Below are positions 25,738 to 32,697 of a DNA stretch of 37,464 bases, one piece after another. The position numbers were made by a program, and so were the translations under genes. The notes beneath the pieces were generated by a model, which was not told the DNA's origin, did no database searches, and saw nothing but the letters and a program-made list of their open reading frames with translations. Origin of the DNA: Candidatus Azobacteroides sp. (GTDB taxonomy: Bacteria > Bacteroidota > Bacteroidia > Bacteroidales > Azobacteroidaceae); assembly GCA_009778655.1 (NCBI GenBank), contig WRFZ01000171.1, forward strand, positions 1 through 37,464, read 5' to 3'. Within the stretch, counting starts at the first letter, position 1. Every line of letters starts with the position of its first letter.

Positions 25738-25745
25738 TACTTTTG
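25738..25745 (+). promoter_or_regulatory. -7 promoter box of the phoH operon
   Basis: TACTTTTG is a perfect -7 box 33 nt before the phoH ATG. It sits inside a small inverted repeat TTACT-tttgc-AGTAA (25737-25751). Confidence 0.55.
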
Positions 25746-25778
25746 CAGTAAAATAAATCGAAAAGAAAATAGCAGCGA

Positions 25779-26756
25779 ATGATAGAACGAATCATTATTT
25801 TAGACGATACCGATCCCGCTGTTTTCTATGGAACAAATAATTCCAACTTTCGTTTAATAAAGGCTTTATATCCCAAGTTGAGAATCGTTGCCAGAGGAAA
25901 TATAATCAAAGTCATCGGTGAAGAATCGGAATCGGCCGAATTTGAAGAAAAAATTCGGGAAATGGAAAAATACTGCTGCGATTTCAATTTGCTGAACGAA
26001 GAAACGATTATCAATATAACAGAAGGTAAAGCCGACTCTTTCAATGCGACGCAAAAGCAAGAGCATTTGATTATTCACGGAATAAACGGTCGTCCGATTC
26101 AAGCAAGAACCGCTAACCAACAAAAATTAGTTACGGCATTTAATTCTCACGATTTATTATTCGCTATCGGACCGGCCGGCTCCGGCAAGACTTATACGGC
26201 GATTGCTTTAGCAGTCCGATCGTTGAAGAACAAAGAAGTACGGAAAATTATTCTCAGCCGTCCGGCGGTGGAAGCCGGAGAAAAATTGGGCTTTCTTCCG
26301 GGCGACATGAAAGAAAAAATAGACCCCTACCTTCAGCCGTTGTACGACGCTTTGGAAGATATGATTCCGTCGGCTAAACTGAAAGAACACCTTGAAAATA
26401 AAGTGATTCAGATTGCTCCCTTGGCTTTTATGCGCGGAAGAACCCTAAGCGATGCGATTATTATTTTGGATGAAGCTCAAAATACAAGTATTCAGCAGAT
26501 TAAAATGTTTTTGACTCGAATGGGAATGAATGCTAAGACGATCGTTACAGGTGATATTACGCAAATTGATTTGCCGCCGTCGCAAACATCCGGATTGGTC
26601 CATGCCCTGCAAGTTTTGAAGGGAATACAGGGAATTGCTCAAATCGAGTTTAATAAAAAAGACATTGTCCGTCATAAATTAGTGCAACGAATTGTGGAAG
26701 CTTACGAGAAAGAAGATAAGAATATGAACAGCAACAATAAAAAGAATAAAATATGA
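25779..26756 (+). CDS. PhoH-family ATPase
   Basis: This 325-residue protein has an N-terminal KH-like region (about 15-70) and a C-terminal PhoH ATPase domain. Walker A is [11 protein letters not shown] (about 134-144), Walker [12 protein letters not shown] (about 228-238), and the [19 protein letters not shown] segment lies between them. PhoH/YbeZ proteins act in RNA metabolism, often with the YbeY endoribonuclease; the KH-like region supports RNA binding. Here the gene opens a phoH-purC-aroE-nikR operon. Its end overlaps purC by 4 nt (ATGA). Confidence 0.93.
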   Translation: MIERIIILDDTDPAVFYGTNNSNFRLIKALYPKLRIVARGNIIKVIGEESESAEFEEKIREMEKYCCDFNLLNEETIINITEGKADSFNATQKQEHLIIHGINGRPIQARTANQQKLVTAFNSHDLLFAIGPAGSGKTYTAIALAVRSLKNKEVRKIILSRPAVEAGEKLGFLPGDMKEKIDPYLQPLYDALEDMIPSAKLKEHLENKVIQIAPLAFMRGRTLSDAIIILDEAQNTSIQQIKMFLTRMGMNAKTIVTGDITQIDLPPSQTSGLVHALQVLKGIQGIAQIEFNKKDIVRHKLVQRIVEAYEKEDKNMNSNNKKNKI

Positions 26757-27697
26757 ACGACACTCTTACACGAACCGATTACAATTTTCCGGGACAAACG
26801 GCAATCTATCACGGAAAAGTACGGGATGTATATTCCATCGGCAACGATATTTTAGTGATGATTGCTACCGATCGAATCTCGGCTTTTGACGTTATTTTAC
26901 CCCACGGGATTCCTTATAAAGGACAAGTATTGAATCAGATAACTTCTTTGTTTCTGGATGCGACCGCCGATATTCTTCCCAACTGGAAACTGGCGACTCC
27001 CGATCCGGTGGTAACCGTAGGTCTGCGCTGCGAACCTTTCAAGGTGGAAATGATTATTCGCGGCTATCTTACCGGCAGCGCGTGGAGAGAATACAAAGCC
27101 GGCGCTCGAACGCTTTGCGGAATTGCTTTACCGGACGGAATGCGCGAAAACGAAAAATTTCCGAAGCCGATTGTTACGCCGACTACCAAAGCGGAAGAAG
27201 GTCACGACGAAAATATTACCAAAGCGGAAATTATCGCTCAAGGCTTGGCAAGCCCGGAAGAATACGAACAATTGGAGCGTTATACGCAAGCCTTGTTCCG
27301 GAGAGGAACCGAAATAGCCGCTCAAAAGGGTTTGATTCTGGTGGATACCAAATACGAATTTGGGAAAAAAGACGGTAAAATTTACTTGATTGATGAAATC
27401 CACACGCCGGATTCTTCCCGTTATTTCTACGCCGACGGTTATCGGGAACGATTTGAAAAAGGAGAAGAACAAAAGCAACTTTCCAAGGAATTTGTTCGCA
27501 AATGGTTAATGGATAACGGATTTCAAGGGCAGAAAGGACAAACGGTTCCCGAAATGACGCCGGCTTATTGCGAAAGCGTTTCCGAAAGATACATTGAGTT
27601 GTATGAACGAATTACCGGTGAAAAATTTATCAAATCGGATATTCGGAATCTTTCGGAACGGATCAAAAAAAATATAGAAACGTATTTAAATAAATAA
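26753..27697 (+). CDS. purC: SAICAR synthetase
   Basis: The 314-residue enzyme joins 5-aminoimidazole-4-carboxyribonucleotide and aspartate in purine synthesis. Signature segments are [26 protein letters not shown] (about 21-46, given as [10 protein letters not shown] and ATDRISAFD), the substrate-binding [10 protein letters not shown] and DTKYEFG, and [12 protein letters not shown] (about 220-231). At about 310 residues it is the longer yeast/Bacteroidetes-like form, compared with about 240 in E. coli. ATG overlaps the phoH stop and its own stop overlaps the aroE ATG by 1 nt (TAATG), implying coupled translation. Confidence 0.95.
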   Translation: MNDTLTRTDYNFPGQTAIYHGKVRDVYSIGNDILVMIATDRISAFDVILPHGIPYKGQVLNQITSLFLDATADILPNWKLATPDPVVTVGLRCEPFKVEMIIRGYLTGSAWREYKAGARTLCGIALPDGMRENEKFPKPIVTPTTKAEEGHDENITKAEIIAQGLASPEEYEQLERYTQALFRRGTEIAAQKGLILVDTKYEFGKKDGKIYLIDEIHTPDSSRYFYADGYRERFEKGEEQKQLSKEFVRKWLMDNGFQGQKGQTVPEMTPAYCESVSERYIELYERITGEKFIKSDIRNLSERIKKNIETYLNK

Positions 27698-28440
27698 TGG
27701 ACCTGTACGGATTAATCGGATTTCCTTTGGAACATTCTTTTTCGAAAGATTATTTCAATGCTAAATTCGCATCGGAAAAAATTGACGCGGAGTACATCAA
27801 TTTTGAAATCACCGCGATTACCGAATTAAAATCCATCATTCGCGATAATCCGCAATTGAAAGGATTAAACGTGACCATTCCTTATAAAGAGCAGGTAATT
27901 CCTTATTTGAACCGGCTAAGCGATAATGCCCGTTCGATAGGCGCCGTGAACGTAATAAAAATTGATCGGGAAAAGAAAAAAGTAAAGCTGAGCGGATTTA
28001 ATTCGGATATTATCGGATTCAAACAATCAATCGAGCCGTTGTTGAAACCGCATCACCAACGAGCGCTCATTTTGGGTACCGGCGGTTCCGCTAAAGCTGT
28101 TTCTTTGGGTTTGCAACAATTAGGACGTGAAACAACGTATGTCTCTCGTCGAAAATCGTCGGAGCAAATTCTGACCTATTCTGAATTGTCGCCGAAAGTG
28201 ATGGCCGATCATACCATCATAGTCAATTGCACGCCCGTCGGAATGTGGCCGAATGTGGACGATTATCCGGTGATTCCTTATTCCCTCCTTACCGATAAGC
28301 ATTTGTTGTACGATTTATTATATAATCCCGATGTAACGCTTTTTATGAAAGAAGGAAAGAAATACGGCACCTTTGTCAAAAACGGATTGGAAATGTTGCT
28401 GCTGCAAGCCTTTGAGGGTTGGAATATTTGGACAAAATAA
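27697..28440 (+). CDS. aroE: Shikimate dehydrogenase
   Basis: This 247-residue enzyme reduces 3-dehydroshikimate to shikimate with NADPH, in the aromatic amino acid pathway. It opens with LYGLIGFPLEHSFSKDYFN (shikimate-binding SxS around 14-16) and has the catalytic Lys in NVTIPYKEQV (about 64). The NADP-binding loop is LGTGGSAKAVSLGL (about 124-137), and VNCTPVGMWPNVDDYP follows. It is slightly shorter than average (270). Translationally coupled to purC upstream; nikR starts 7 nt downstream. Confidence 0.94.
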   Translation: MDLYGLIGFPLEHSFSKDYFNAKFASEKIDAEYINFEITAITELKSIIRDNPQLKGLNVTIPYKEQVIPYLNRLSDNARSIGAVNVIKIDREKKKVKLSGFNSDIIGFKQSIEPLLKPHHQRALILGTGGSAKAVSLGLQQLGRETTYVSRRKSSEQILTYSELSPKVMADHTIIVNCTPVGMWPNVDDYPVIPYSLLTDKHLLYDLLYNPDVTLFMKEGKKYGTFVKNGLEMLLLQAFEGWNIWTK

Positions 28441-28447
28441 TAAAAAT

Positions 28448-28849
28448 ATGGCTGTTACTCGTTTCGGCGTTTCTTTGGAACATGATTTGCTCGAAGCCTT
28501 GGACGCTTACGTAGCCGATAATTCATACGCCAATCGCTCGCAAGCAATTCGGGCATTGATTGAGAAAAATATCGTAGAAAAAAAATGGTTATGCAACCGG
28601 CATGTGGCCGGCGCCATTGTCTTGGTTTACGAACCGGAAAAATACGACATTGCTGCACATTTGCTTCAAATTCAACAAAAAAATGCCGACCGGATATTGT
28701 CTTCTCAACGATTTTTCGGAAAAAATAATCTCTGCGTCGAAATCGTCGCCGTAGAAGGAAACGCTCAAAACTTGACTCGTCTTTCCGAAGAACTTATTTC
28801 ATTGAAAGGCATTATTCACGGAAAGTTGATTATGAGCCGGGTGGATTGA
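28448..28849 (+). CDS. NikR-like ribbon-helix-helix metalloregulator with altered metal ligands
   Basis: The 133-residue protein has the NikR plan: an N-terminal ribbon-helix-helix DNA-binding domain (TRFGVSLEHDLLEALDAYV, ANRSQAIRALIEK) and a C-terminal ACT-like regulatory domain (VYEPEKYDIA to HGKLIM). It aligns without gaps to E. coli NikR across the metal region. There, His76, His87 and His89 are replaced by Gln77, Arg88 and Phe90, and only the Cys95 equivalent (Cys96) is kept. A normal square-planar Ni site is therefore not expected. The longer open frame to 28373 lies inside aroE; ATG 28448, 7 nt after the aroE stop, matches the family N-terminus. No nickel transporter, hydrogenase or urease gene is near. 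Confidence 0.88.
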   Translation: MAVTRFGVSLEHDLLEALDAYVADNSYANRSQAIRALIEKNIVEKKWLCNRHVAGAIVLVYEPEKYDIAAHLLQIQQKNADRILSSQRFFGKNNLCVEIVAVEGNAQNLTRLSEELISLKGIIHGKLIMSRVD

Positions 28850-28876
28850 TTAATGTAATTCTCGGTGATTTAAATA

Positions 28877-29323
28877 TTAATTAGTTACAGTGTATTGTAA
28901 TCCGTTTCCGATTACCCGATAGGATTTCAGATAATATTTAGTACCGGATTCGGGTCTGCCGGTTCCGTTGGCAATGGTAAAAACAGCGCCGCATTTAGGA
29001 CAAGTAGCGGTAATTCCCGAATTGTCGGGGACTATGAGAACATTACGTTGCGCTTCTACGGGACAAGCCAAATCGAAGGCAAAGAGATTAACCGGATTCT
29101 CCCCCATCCCGTTAATTACCAAAACACCTCCGAATCCCGTTTTTTCGACGGCATATCGCGGTTGGGTAATCTTTTTATATGCCAGCTTTGCATTCAATTC
29201 AGAATCCATATTTTCCAATCGTAATTCGATATTTACGGGATAATTCGGAATGGAAGTGTAGTATTCTTTTTCACAAGAAAAAGCAACACCGATAAATAAC
29301 AAAAAAAATATGATTCGTTTCAT
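28877..29323 (-). CDS. Lipoprotein with Rieske-like fold
   Basis: The 148-residue protein has a signal peptide with lipobox AFSC (Cys17). The C-terminal half has CPVEA (Cys87) and CPKCGAVFTIANGTG (Cys108, Cys111) followed by RPESGTKYYLKSYRV. This wording resembles Bacteroidetes Rieske-type domains, but the canonical CxH and CxxH ligand pairs are replaced by CPVE and CPKC, so both histidines are missing. A [2Fe-2S] Rieske centre is thus unlikely; a structural role, or a different metal, is possible. It lies 29 nt downstream of the toxin-like gene on the same strand and may share its transcript. The 3' end is convergent with nikR. Confidence 0.65.
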   Translation of the reverse strand: MKRIIFFLLFIGVAFSCEKEYYTSIPNYPVNIELRLENMDSELNAKLAYKKITQPRYAVEKTGFGGVLVINGMGENPVNLFAFDLACPVEAQRNVLIVPDNSGITATCPKCGAVFTIANGTGRPESGTKYYLKSYRVIGNGLQYTVTN

Positions 29324-29352
29324 ACGACTTCAGATTTACGATAACTTGTTTT

Positions 29353-29676
29353 CTATATTTTGTTTTCTCTGACTAATTTCAAGTTTCTCATATAATAAAC
29401 AATCGCATCATTGTCATCAAATCTCTTATATGCAAAACCCCATTGACCTTTACTTTTCATATCTTTATACACATACAGCAAACACCTTTCATCATTTCCT
29501 AATTCCTTATAGGGTGATAATCTGTGAGTAACCATTCCTCCCAAATTATTATGGATAGCTTGTATCATTAAGTTTTTCTTTTCCAAGGCTCTTGTTTTTG
29601 AGGTAATACCTTCATCAATAAGATAATTGATATAATCATCAATAAGAGCAATCACAGCATCACTTATTATTATCAT
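29353..29676 (-). CDS. Candidate toxin, RelE/ParE-like
   Basis: The 107-residue product starts directly with a beta strand (MIIISDAVIALID), continues with helices (DDYINYLIDEGI, KNLMIQAIHNNLG) and then strands (CLLYVYKDM, QWGFAYKRF, AIVYYMRNLKLV). This is the order and size of RelE/ParE-fold toxins, and it is basic in its strand region. Assignment is by architecture and gene pairing; no catalytic motif is diagnostic. It begins inside the last codons of the upstream 64-residue gene (4-nt overlap), the usual antitoxin-toxin order. Both genes look more AT-rich and poorer in CCG/CGG than neighbours, suggesting transfer. Confidence 0.5.
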   Translation of the reverse strand: MIIISDAVIALIDDYINYLIDEGITSKTRALEKKNLMIQAIHNNLGGMVTHRLSPYKELGNDERCLLYVYKDMKSKGQWGFAYKRFDDNDAIVYYMRNLKLVRENKI

Positions 29677-29867
29677 GGGTCCGGCATTAATCTCATTATT
29701 GCTTCATCCAACATTTTTGAAAATTCTTCAAGGGTGATACCATTACACGCCTTAACCGCCTCTTCAAAACTCATTCGCGATTTGTAAGGAACTTCCTTTT
29801 CACAAACCACATCGGGAACATTTGTTAAATATTCCAATTCGTCTTCCGTAATAAATATTTCTTCCAT
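29673..29867 (-). CDS. Candidate antitoxin, small acidic protein
   Basis: This 64-residue acidic protein (MEEIFITEDELEYL at the start, FEEAVKACNGITLEEFSKML near the end) precedes and overlaps the RelE/ParE-like gene by 4 nt. Small size, acidity and order fit a type II antitoxin. No recognisable HTH or ribbon-helix-helix DNA-binding motif is seen, so autoregulation is uncertain. The helix FEEAVKACNG-ITLEEFSKMLDEAI could be the toxin-binding part (inference). A perfect -7 box lies 30 nt upstream. Confidence 0.5.
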   Translation of the reverse strand: MEEIFITEDELEYLTNVPDVVCEKEVPYKSRMSFEEAVKACNGITLEEFSKMLDEAIMRLMPDP

Positions 29868-29896
29868 AAATATATTTATATATCGTTTTTCAAGAA

Positions 29897-29904
29897 CAAA
29901 AATA
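29897..29904 (-). promoter_or_regulatory. -7 promoter box of the candidate toxin-antitoxin pair
   Basis: The minus strand reads TATTTTTG, a perfect TAnnTTTG, 29 nt before the antitoxin ATG. The stretch between (29868-29896) is an AT-alternating near-palindrome that could bind the complex. Confidence 0.45.
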
Positions 29905-30002
29905 TATAAAAATAATGATACTTCAAAATCGGAGAAAGATCATTTTTCAAATGATCTGATTAACCCGTTTTCAAATTAGCAAATTTTATACTATTTTCGC
30001 AG

Positions 30003-31067
30003 GTGCGAAAAATCATCCACATAGATATGGACGCCTTCTATGCTTCCGTTGAACAGCGCGATAATGAAGCATTACGGGGGAAACCGGTAGCCGTCGGCTA
30101 TCCGGAAGCGAGAGGCGTTGTTGCTACGGCAAGTTACGAAGCGCGCAAATTCGGGGTTCGTTCGGCTATGCCCTCATTAACAGCCAAAAATAAATGTCCG
30201 GGTTTAATTTTTGTCTTGCCCCGGTTTGAAGTATATCATGCCGTTTCCGAACAAATTCGGGAAATATTTTCAGAATACACCGATTTGGTTGAACCGCTAT
30301 CGTTAGACGAGGCATTTTTGGATGTTACCGTCAATTACAAGAATAATCCCTCTGCCGGATTGATCGCGAAAGAAATACAACGAAAAATCTTTGAAAAAAC
30401 CGGATTAACGGCATCTGCCGGAGTATCCGTCAATAAATTTCTCGCAAAAATCGCATCCGATTATAAAAAACCGAACGGTTTTTTTGTTATCCCGCCGGAA
30501 GATGCTGAAGCGTTTGTTGAACGTTTACCCATTGAACAATTTTTTGGCGTAGGGAAGGTTACCGTACAAAAAATGTATGAAAATCGCATTTTTACCGGGT
30601 ATGACTTGAAACAACGTTCGGAAGCCGAATTGGTTCGGTTGTTCGGTAAGCAAGGACACAGCCTTTATCTCAATGCGCGCGGTATTGATCCGCGCGAAGT
30701 GGAGCCGAATCGTATCACGAAATCCATCAGTTCGGAAACTACTTTTTTACAGGATAAAAGCGATCGAATCCTGTTGACCGTCGAACTGTATCATTTAGCC
30801 AAAGAAGTGACGGAACGAATGAAAGAAGAAAATTTTTACGGCAGAACATTTACGATTAAAGTAAAATATGCCGATTTTCAAATCATCACCCGAAGTAAAA
30901 CGTTACCGCAAAAAATGATTACGTTCCAACAATTCTGGCCCGCCGTCCGGGAGATGATGAAACAAATTGATTTAACAAAACCCGTGCGTTTGCTGGGTTT
31001 CGGAGTCAGTCATGCCGACGAAGATACGCCGGCGAAATATACGCAATTGGAGTTGAATCTGTTTTGA
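30003..31067 (+). CDS. dinB: DNA polymerase IV (Y-family)
   Basis: The 354-residue translesion polymerase has IHIDMDAFYASVEQ (first catalytic Asp, residues 5-18), SYEARKFGVRSAM (about 42-54), the second metal site SLDEAFLDV (about 100-108), and ASAGVSVNKFLAKIASDYKKPNG (about 138-160, two pieces). The C-terminus QLELNLF is a beta-clamp-binding motif. The start is GTG at 30003: the protein must begin about there because the catalytic motif starts at residue 5, and the only later Met (residue 9) would remove it. A near -7 sequence TATTTTCG ends at 29999, so the mRNA may be almost leaderless. No LexA box is evident. Confidence 0.95.
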   Translation: MRKIIHIDMDAFYASVEQRDNEALRGKPVAVGYPEARGVVATASYEARKFGVRSAMPSLTAKNKCPGLIFVLPRFEVYHAVSEQIREIFSEYTDLVEPLSLDEAFLDVTVNYKNNPSAGLIAKEIQRKIFEKTGLTASAGVSVNKFLAKIASDYKKPNGFFVIPPEDAEAFVERLPIEQFFGVGKVTVQKMYENRIFTGYDLKQRSEAELVRLFGKQGHSLYLNARGIDPREVEPNRITKSISSETTFLQDKSDRILLTVELYHLAKEVTERMKEENFYGRTFTIKVKYADFQIITRSKTLPQKMITFQQFWPAVREMMKQIDLTKPVRLLGFGVSHADEDTPAKYTQLELNLF

Positions 31068-31085
31068 AGCAGTAAATGAAAAAGA

Positions 31086-31229
31086 AGAGACCGCCTCAAA
31101 ATTCGGCTTATCATGGCGCGCTTAACCCGCGCTTAACCCGCTATCCCTCGAAAAATCGAATGTTGATAGGGGAAATTGCGAGTCTTCGCTATACTACGCC
31201 GCAATGAACGCTTTTGAGGCAGCCTCTCT
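31086..31229. mobile_element. 144-bp inverted-repeat element, possible IS remnant or MITE
   Basis: The left end AGAGACCGCCTCAAAA (31086-31101) and right end TTTTGAGGCAGCCTCTCT (31212-31229) are imperfect inverted repeats sharing the 9-bp core GCCTCAAAA plus AGAGA. They resemble IS ends with GAGGCTGCCTCAAAA-like termini known in Bacteroidetes (from memory). Inside are two tandem 11-bp copies of GCGCTTAACCC (31118-31139) and a TCGAaaaaTCGA palindrome. No ORF fits inside and no clear target duplication is seen. It lies between convergent dinB and the last gene of the susCD operon, so a terminator role is an alternative. Confidence 0.4.
31118..31139. repeat. Tandem 11-bp repeat
   Basis: GCGCTTAACCC occurs twice head to tail, inside the inverted-repeat element. 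It is unusually GC-rich for an intergenic region here. Confidence 0.8.
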
Positions 31230-31241
31230 CTAAAACAATAA

Positions 31242-31961
31242 TTAAAAGTCTTCTTGGAAACCGGTATAACGATAACCCGCAAGCGTCCAAGTTTCATCGT
31301 ACCCATCTGCATCGGCAGGAGAGTTACTTCCCGGTTTCAATTGCCATCCGAATTCCGGCACGCCTTCTTCTTCCCATTCTTCTTCGGGAAGTTGATAGCT
31401 GATGAATTGAACGTAATCGTGATGCATAATTGTTTTTAAATAAACGCTGTCAGATACATTTCCTCCGATAGTCGTTGCGCCTTTAGGAATTATTTTCCCT
31501 TCCACCAATGTTATACGAGTATATAGTTGAAGTCCGTCATTCAATTGACCGGCTGCGGTAGGTACTCTGAAATATCCCGCATAAGCATCAGTAAACGGAG
31601 CTAAACCATAATCCGTATCAATCAAAAGCGTAGTAACTCTCACGTTTTGGGCATCACCTGCCGCTCCTTTAAATCCGGAAGCATCGCCTGTTATTTTGAA
31701 TTTACCCTTAATCGAGTCACCGGCAACATACGTATCAATCCAAATTTCATCATTCACATTAGCCGCCGTATTGTAAATCATTACTTCGTTTCCGTCTTCA
31801 ATGGAGGTATCATCGTCGGAATATTCTTCACAAGTTGTAGCCACAACATAACGTCCATCCAAACCGGAAGTTTCCGTGTACCAATTGTCAATCTTTTCAA
31901 AGCATGATGTAAAAAACATCATGGGTGCGGAAATACATAATAAATAAACTATTTTCTTCAT
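31242..31961 (-). CDS. Lipid-binding-like (lipocalin-type) lipoprotein of the susCD operon
   Basis: The 239-residue lipoprotein has a signal peptide and lipobox FTSC (Cys20). The mature part starts EKIDNWYTETSGLDGRYVV and is beta-rich, with acidic stretches (EEYSDDDTSIEDGNE). It resembles the PF12888-type lipid-binding proteins that often close SusC/SusD operons in Bacteroides. It is the last of four closely spaced minus-strand genes (gap to previous gene 21 nt) and is likely surface-exposed. The ligand is unknown; the family name rests on fold prediction, not on shown lipid binding. Confidence 0.7.
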   Translation of the reverse strand: MKKIVYLLCISAPMMFFTSCFEKIDNWYTETSGLDGRYVVATTCEEYSDDDTSIEDGNEVMIYNTAANVNDEIWIDTYVAGDSIKGKFKITGDASGFKGAAGDAQNVRVTTLLIDTDYGLAPFTDAYAGYFRVPTAAGQLNDGLQLYTRITLVEGKIIPKGATTIGGNVSDSVYLKTIMHHDYVQFISYQLPEEEWEEEGVPEFGWQLKPGSNSPADADGYDETWTLAGYRYTGFQEDF

Positions 31962-31982
31962 ATTATTTTCTTCCTTAAATTA

Positions 31983-32678
31983 TTATTGTGGTGTTGCAAT
32001 TACATTAAAATTATAAGCGCCTGCATATTGAGCGGTCCACTTAGCGGTTTTTGTATCGGGATCGAAAGATCCGTTAATCATTCCGTCCAGACTATCCCCC
32101 CAACCTGCAACTTTACTGTTTACCAACGTTATCACGTTATCGCTTGATAAAGCGATATTTCCTACCATGGCATAATTGCTGCCATAGCCTGCGCGTTGAT
32201 CATAATATCCTCCGAATAAATCGGAAACATAGAATCTGCCCGGTGTTACCTGATAAATCAGAATGGTAAAGTCACTGCCGTACACCGTGGTACCGTTACG
32301 GTTACTTTCTTTAGATACGGTATAAAAACCCGAAGGCATCGCTGAAGGCGCGGTATTATAAACAACCACTTGACGTTCCGCTGTTTTCGGGAAGCCATCC
32401 GTATTATCCACCGAATAAACCAAACGGTAAAGACCGGCTGCTTGTGTATTTACTGTGCCGGAAACGACTACTTTATCGGAAACATCCGTGTCATTTTCGG
32501 AAGCAACCCATCCCGGTTCCGTGTAGGTACCTCCCAACGGGGCAAATTCGGTAGCATTGCCTTTGAGTTCCAAATCGCAGTAATAGGTGATTCTTGAGAC
32601 TCCTTTTGTATCTTTTTCACAGGAGAAAAGGAAAAATACAGAAGCAATGATTAAACAATATTTATATAATATTTTCAT
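31983..32678 (-). CDS. Ig-like domain lipoprotein (DUF5012-like) of the susCD operon
   Basis: The 231-residue lipoprotein has signal and lipobox LFSC (Cys20). The N-terminal part, with FAPLGGTYTEPGWVASENDTDVSD, reads like the Ig-like domain (DUF5011/5012 type) known from Bacteroides lipoproteins; VNTQAAGLYRLVYSVDNTDG follows. The C-terminal half is Gly/Ser/Asn-rich and beta. The open frame extends to 32762, but the added residues are lysine-rich and overlap the susD end. ATG 32678 (MKILYKYC), 19 nt after susD, gives a proper signal peptide. It may be a surface accessory binding protein of the SusCD complex. Confidence 0.75.
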   Translation of the reverse strand: MKILYKYCLIIASVFFLFSCEKDTKGVSRITYYCDLELKGNATEFAPLGGTYTEPGWVASENDTDVSDKVVVSGTVNTQAAGLYRLVYSVDNTDGFPKTAERQVVVYNTAPSAMPSGFYTVSKESNRNGTTVYGSDFTILIYQVTPGRFYVSDLFGGYYDQRAGYGSNYAMVGNIALSSDNVITLVNSKVAGWGDSLDGMINGSFDPDTKTAKWTAQYAGAYNFNVIATPQ

Positions 32679-32697
32679 ACGTTTTAATTTTTTGTAT

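Noticed and set aside
28373-28447. Longer N-terminus for the NikR-like protein
   Set aside because: The extension lies inside aroE, is Cys-rich and unlike the family; ATG 28448 matches the known N-terminus.
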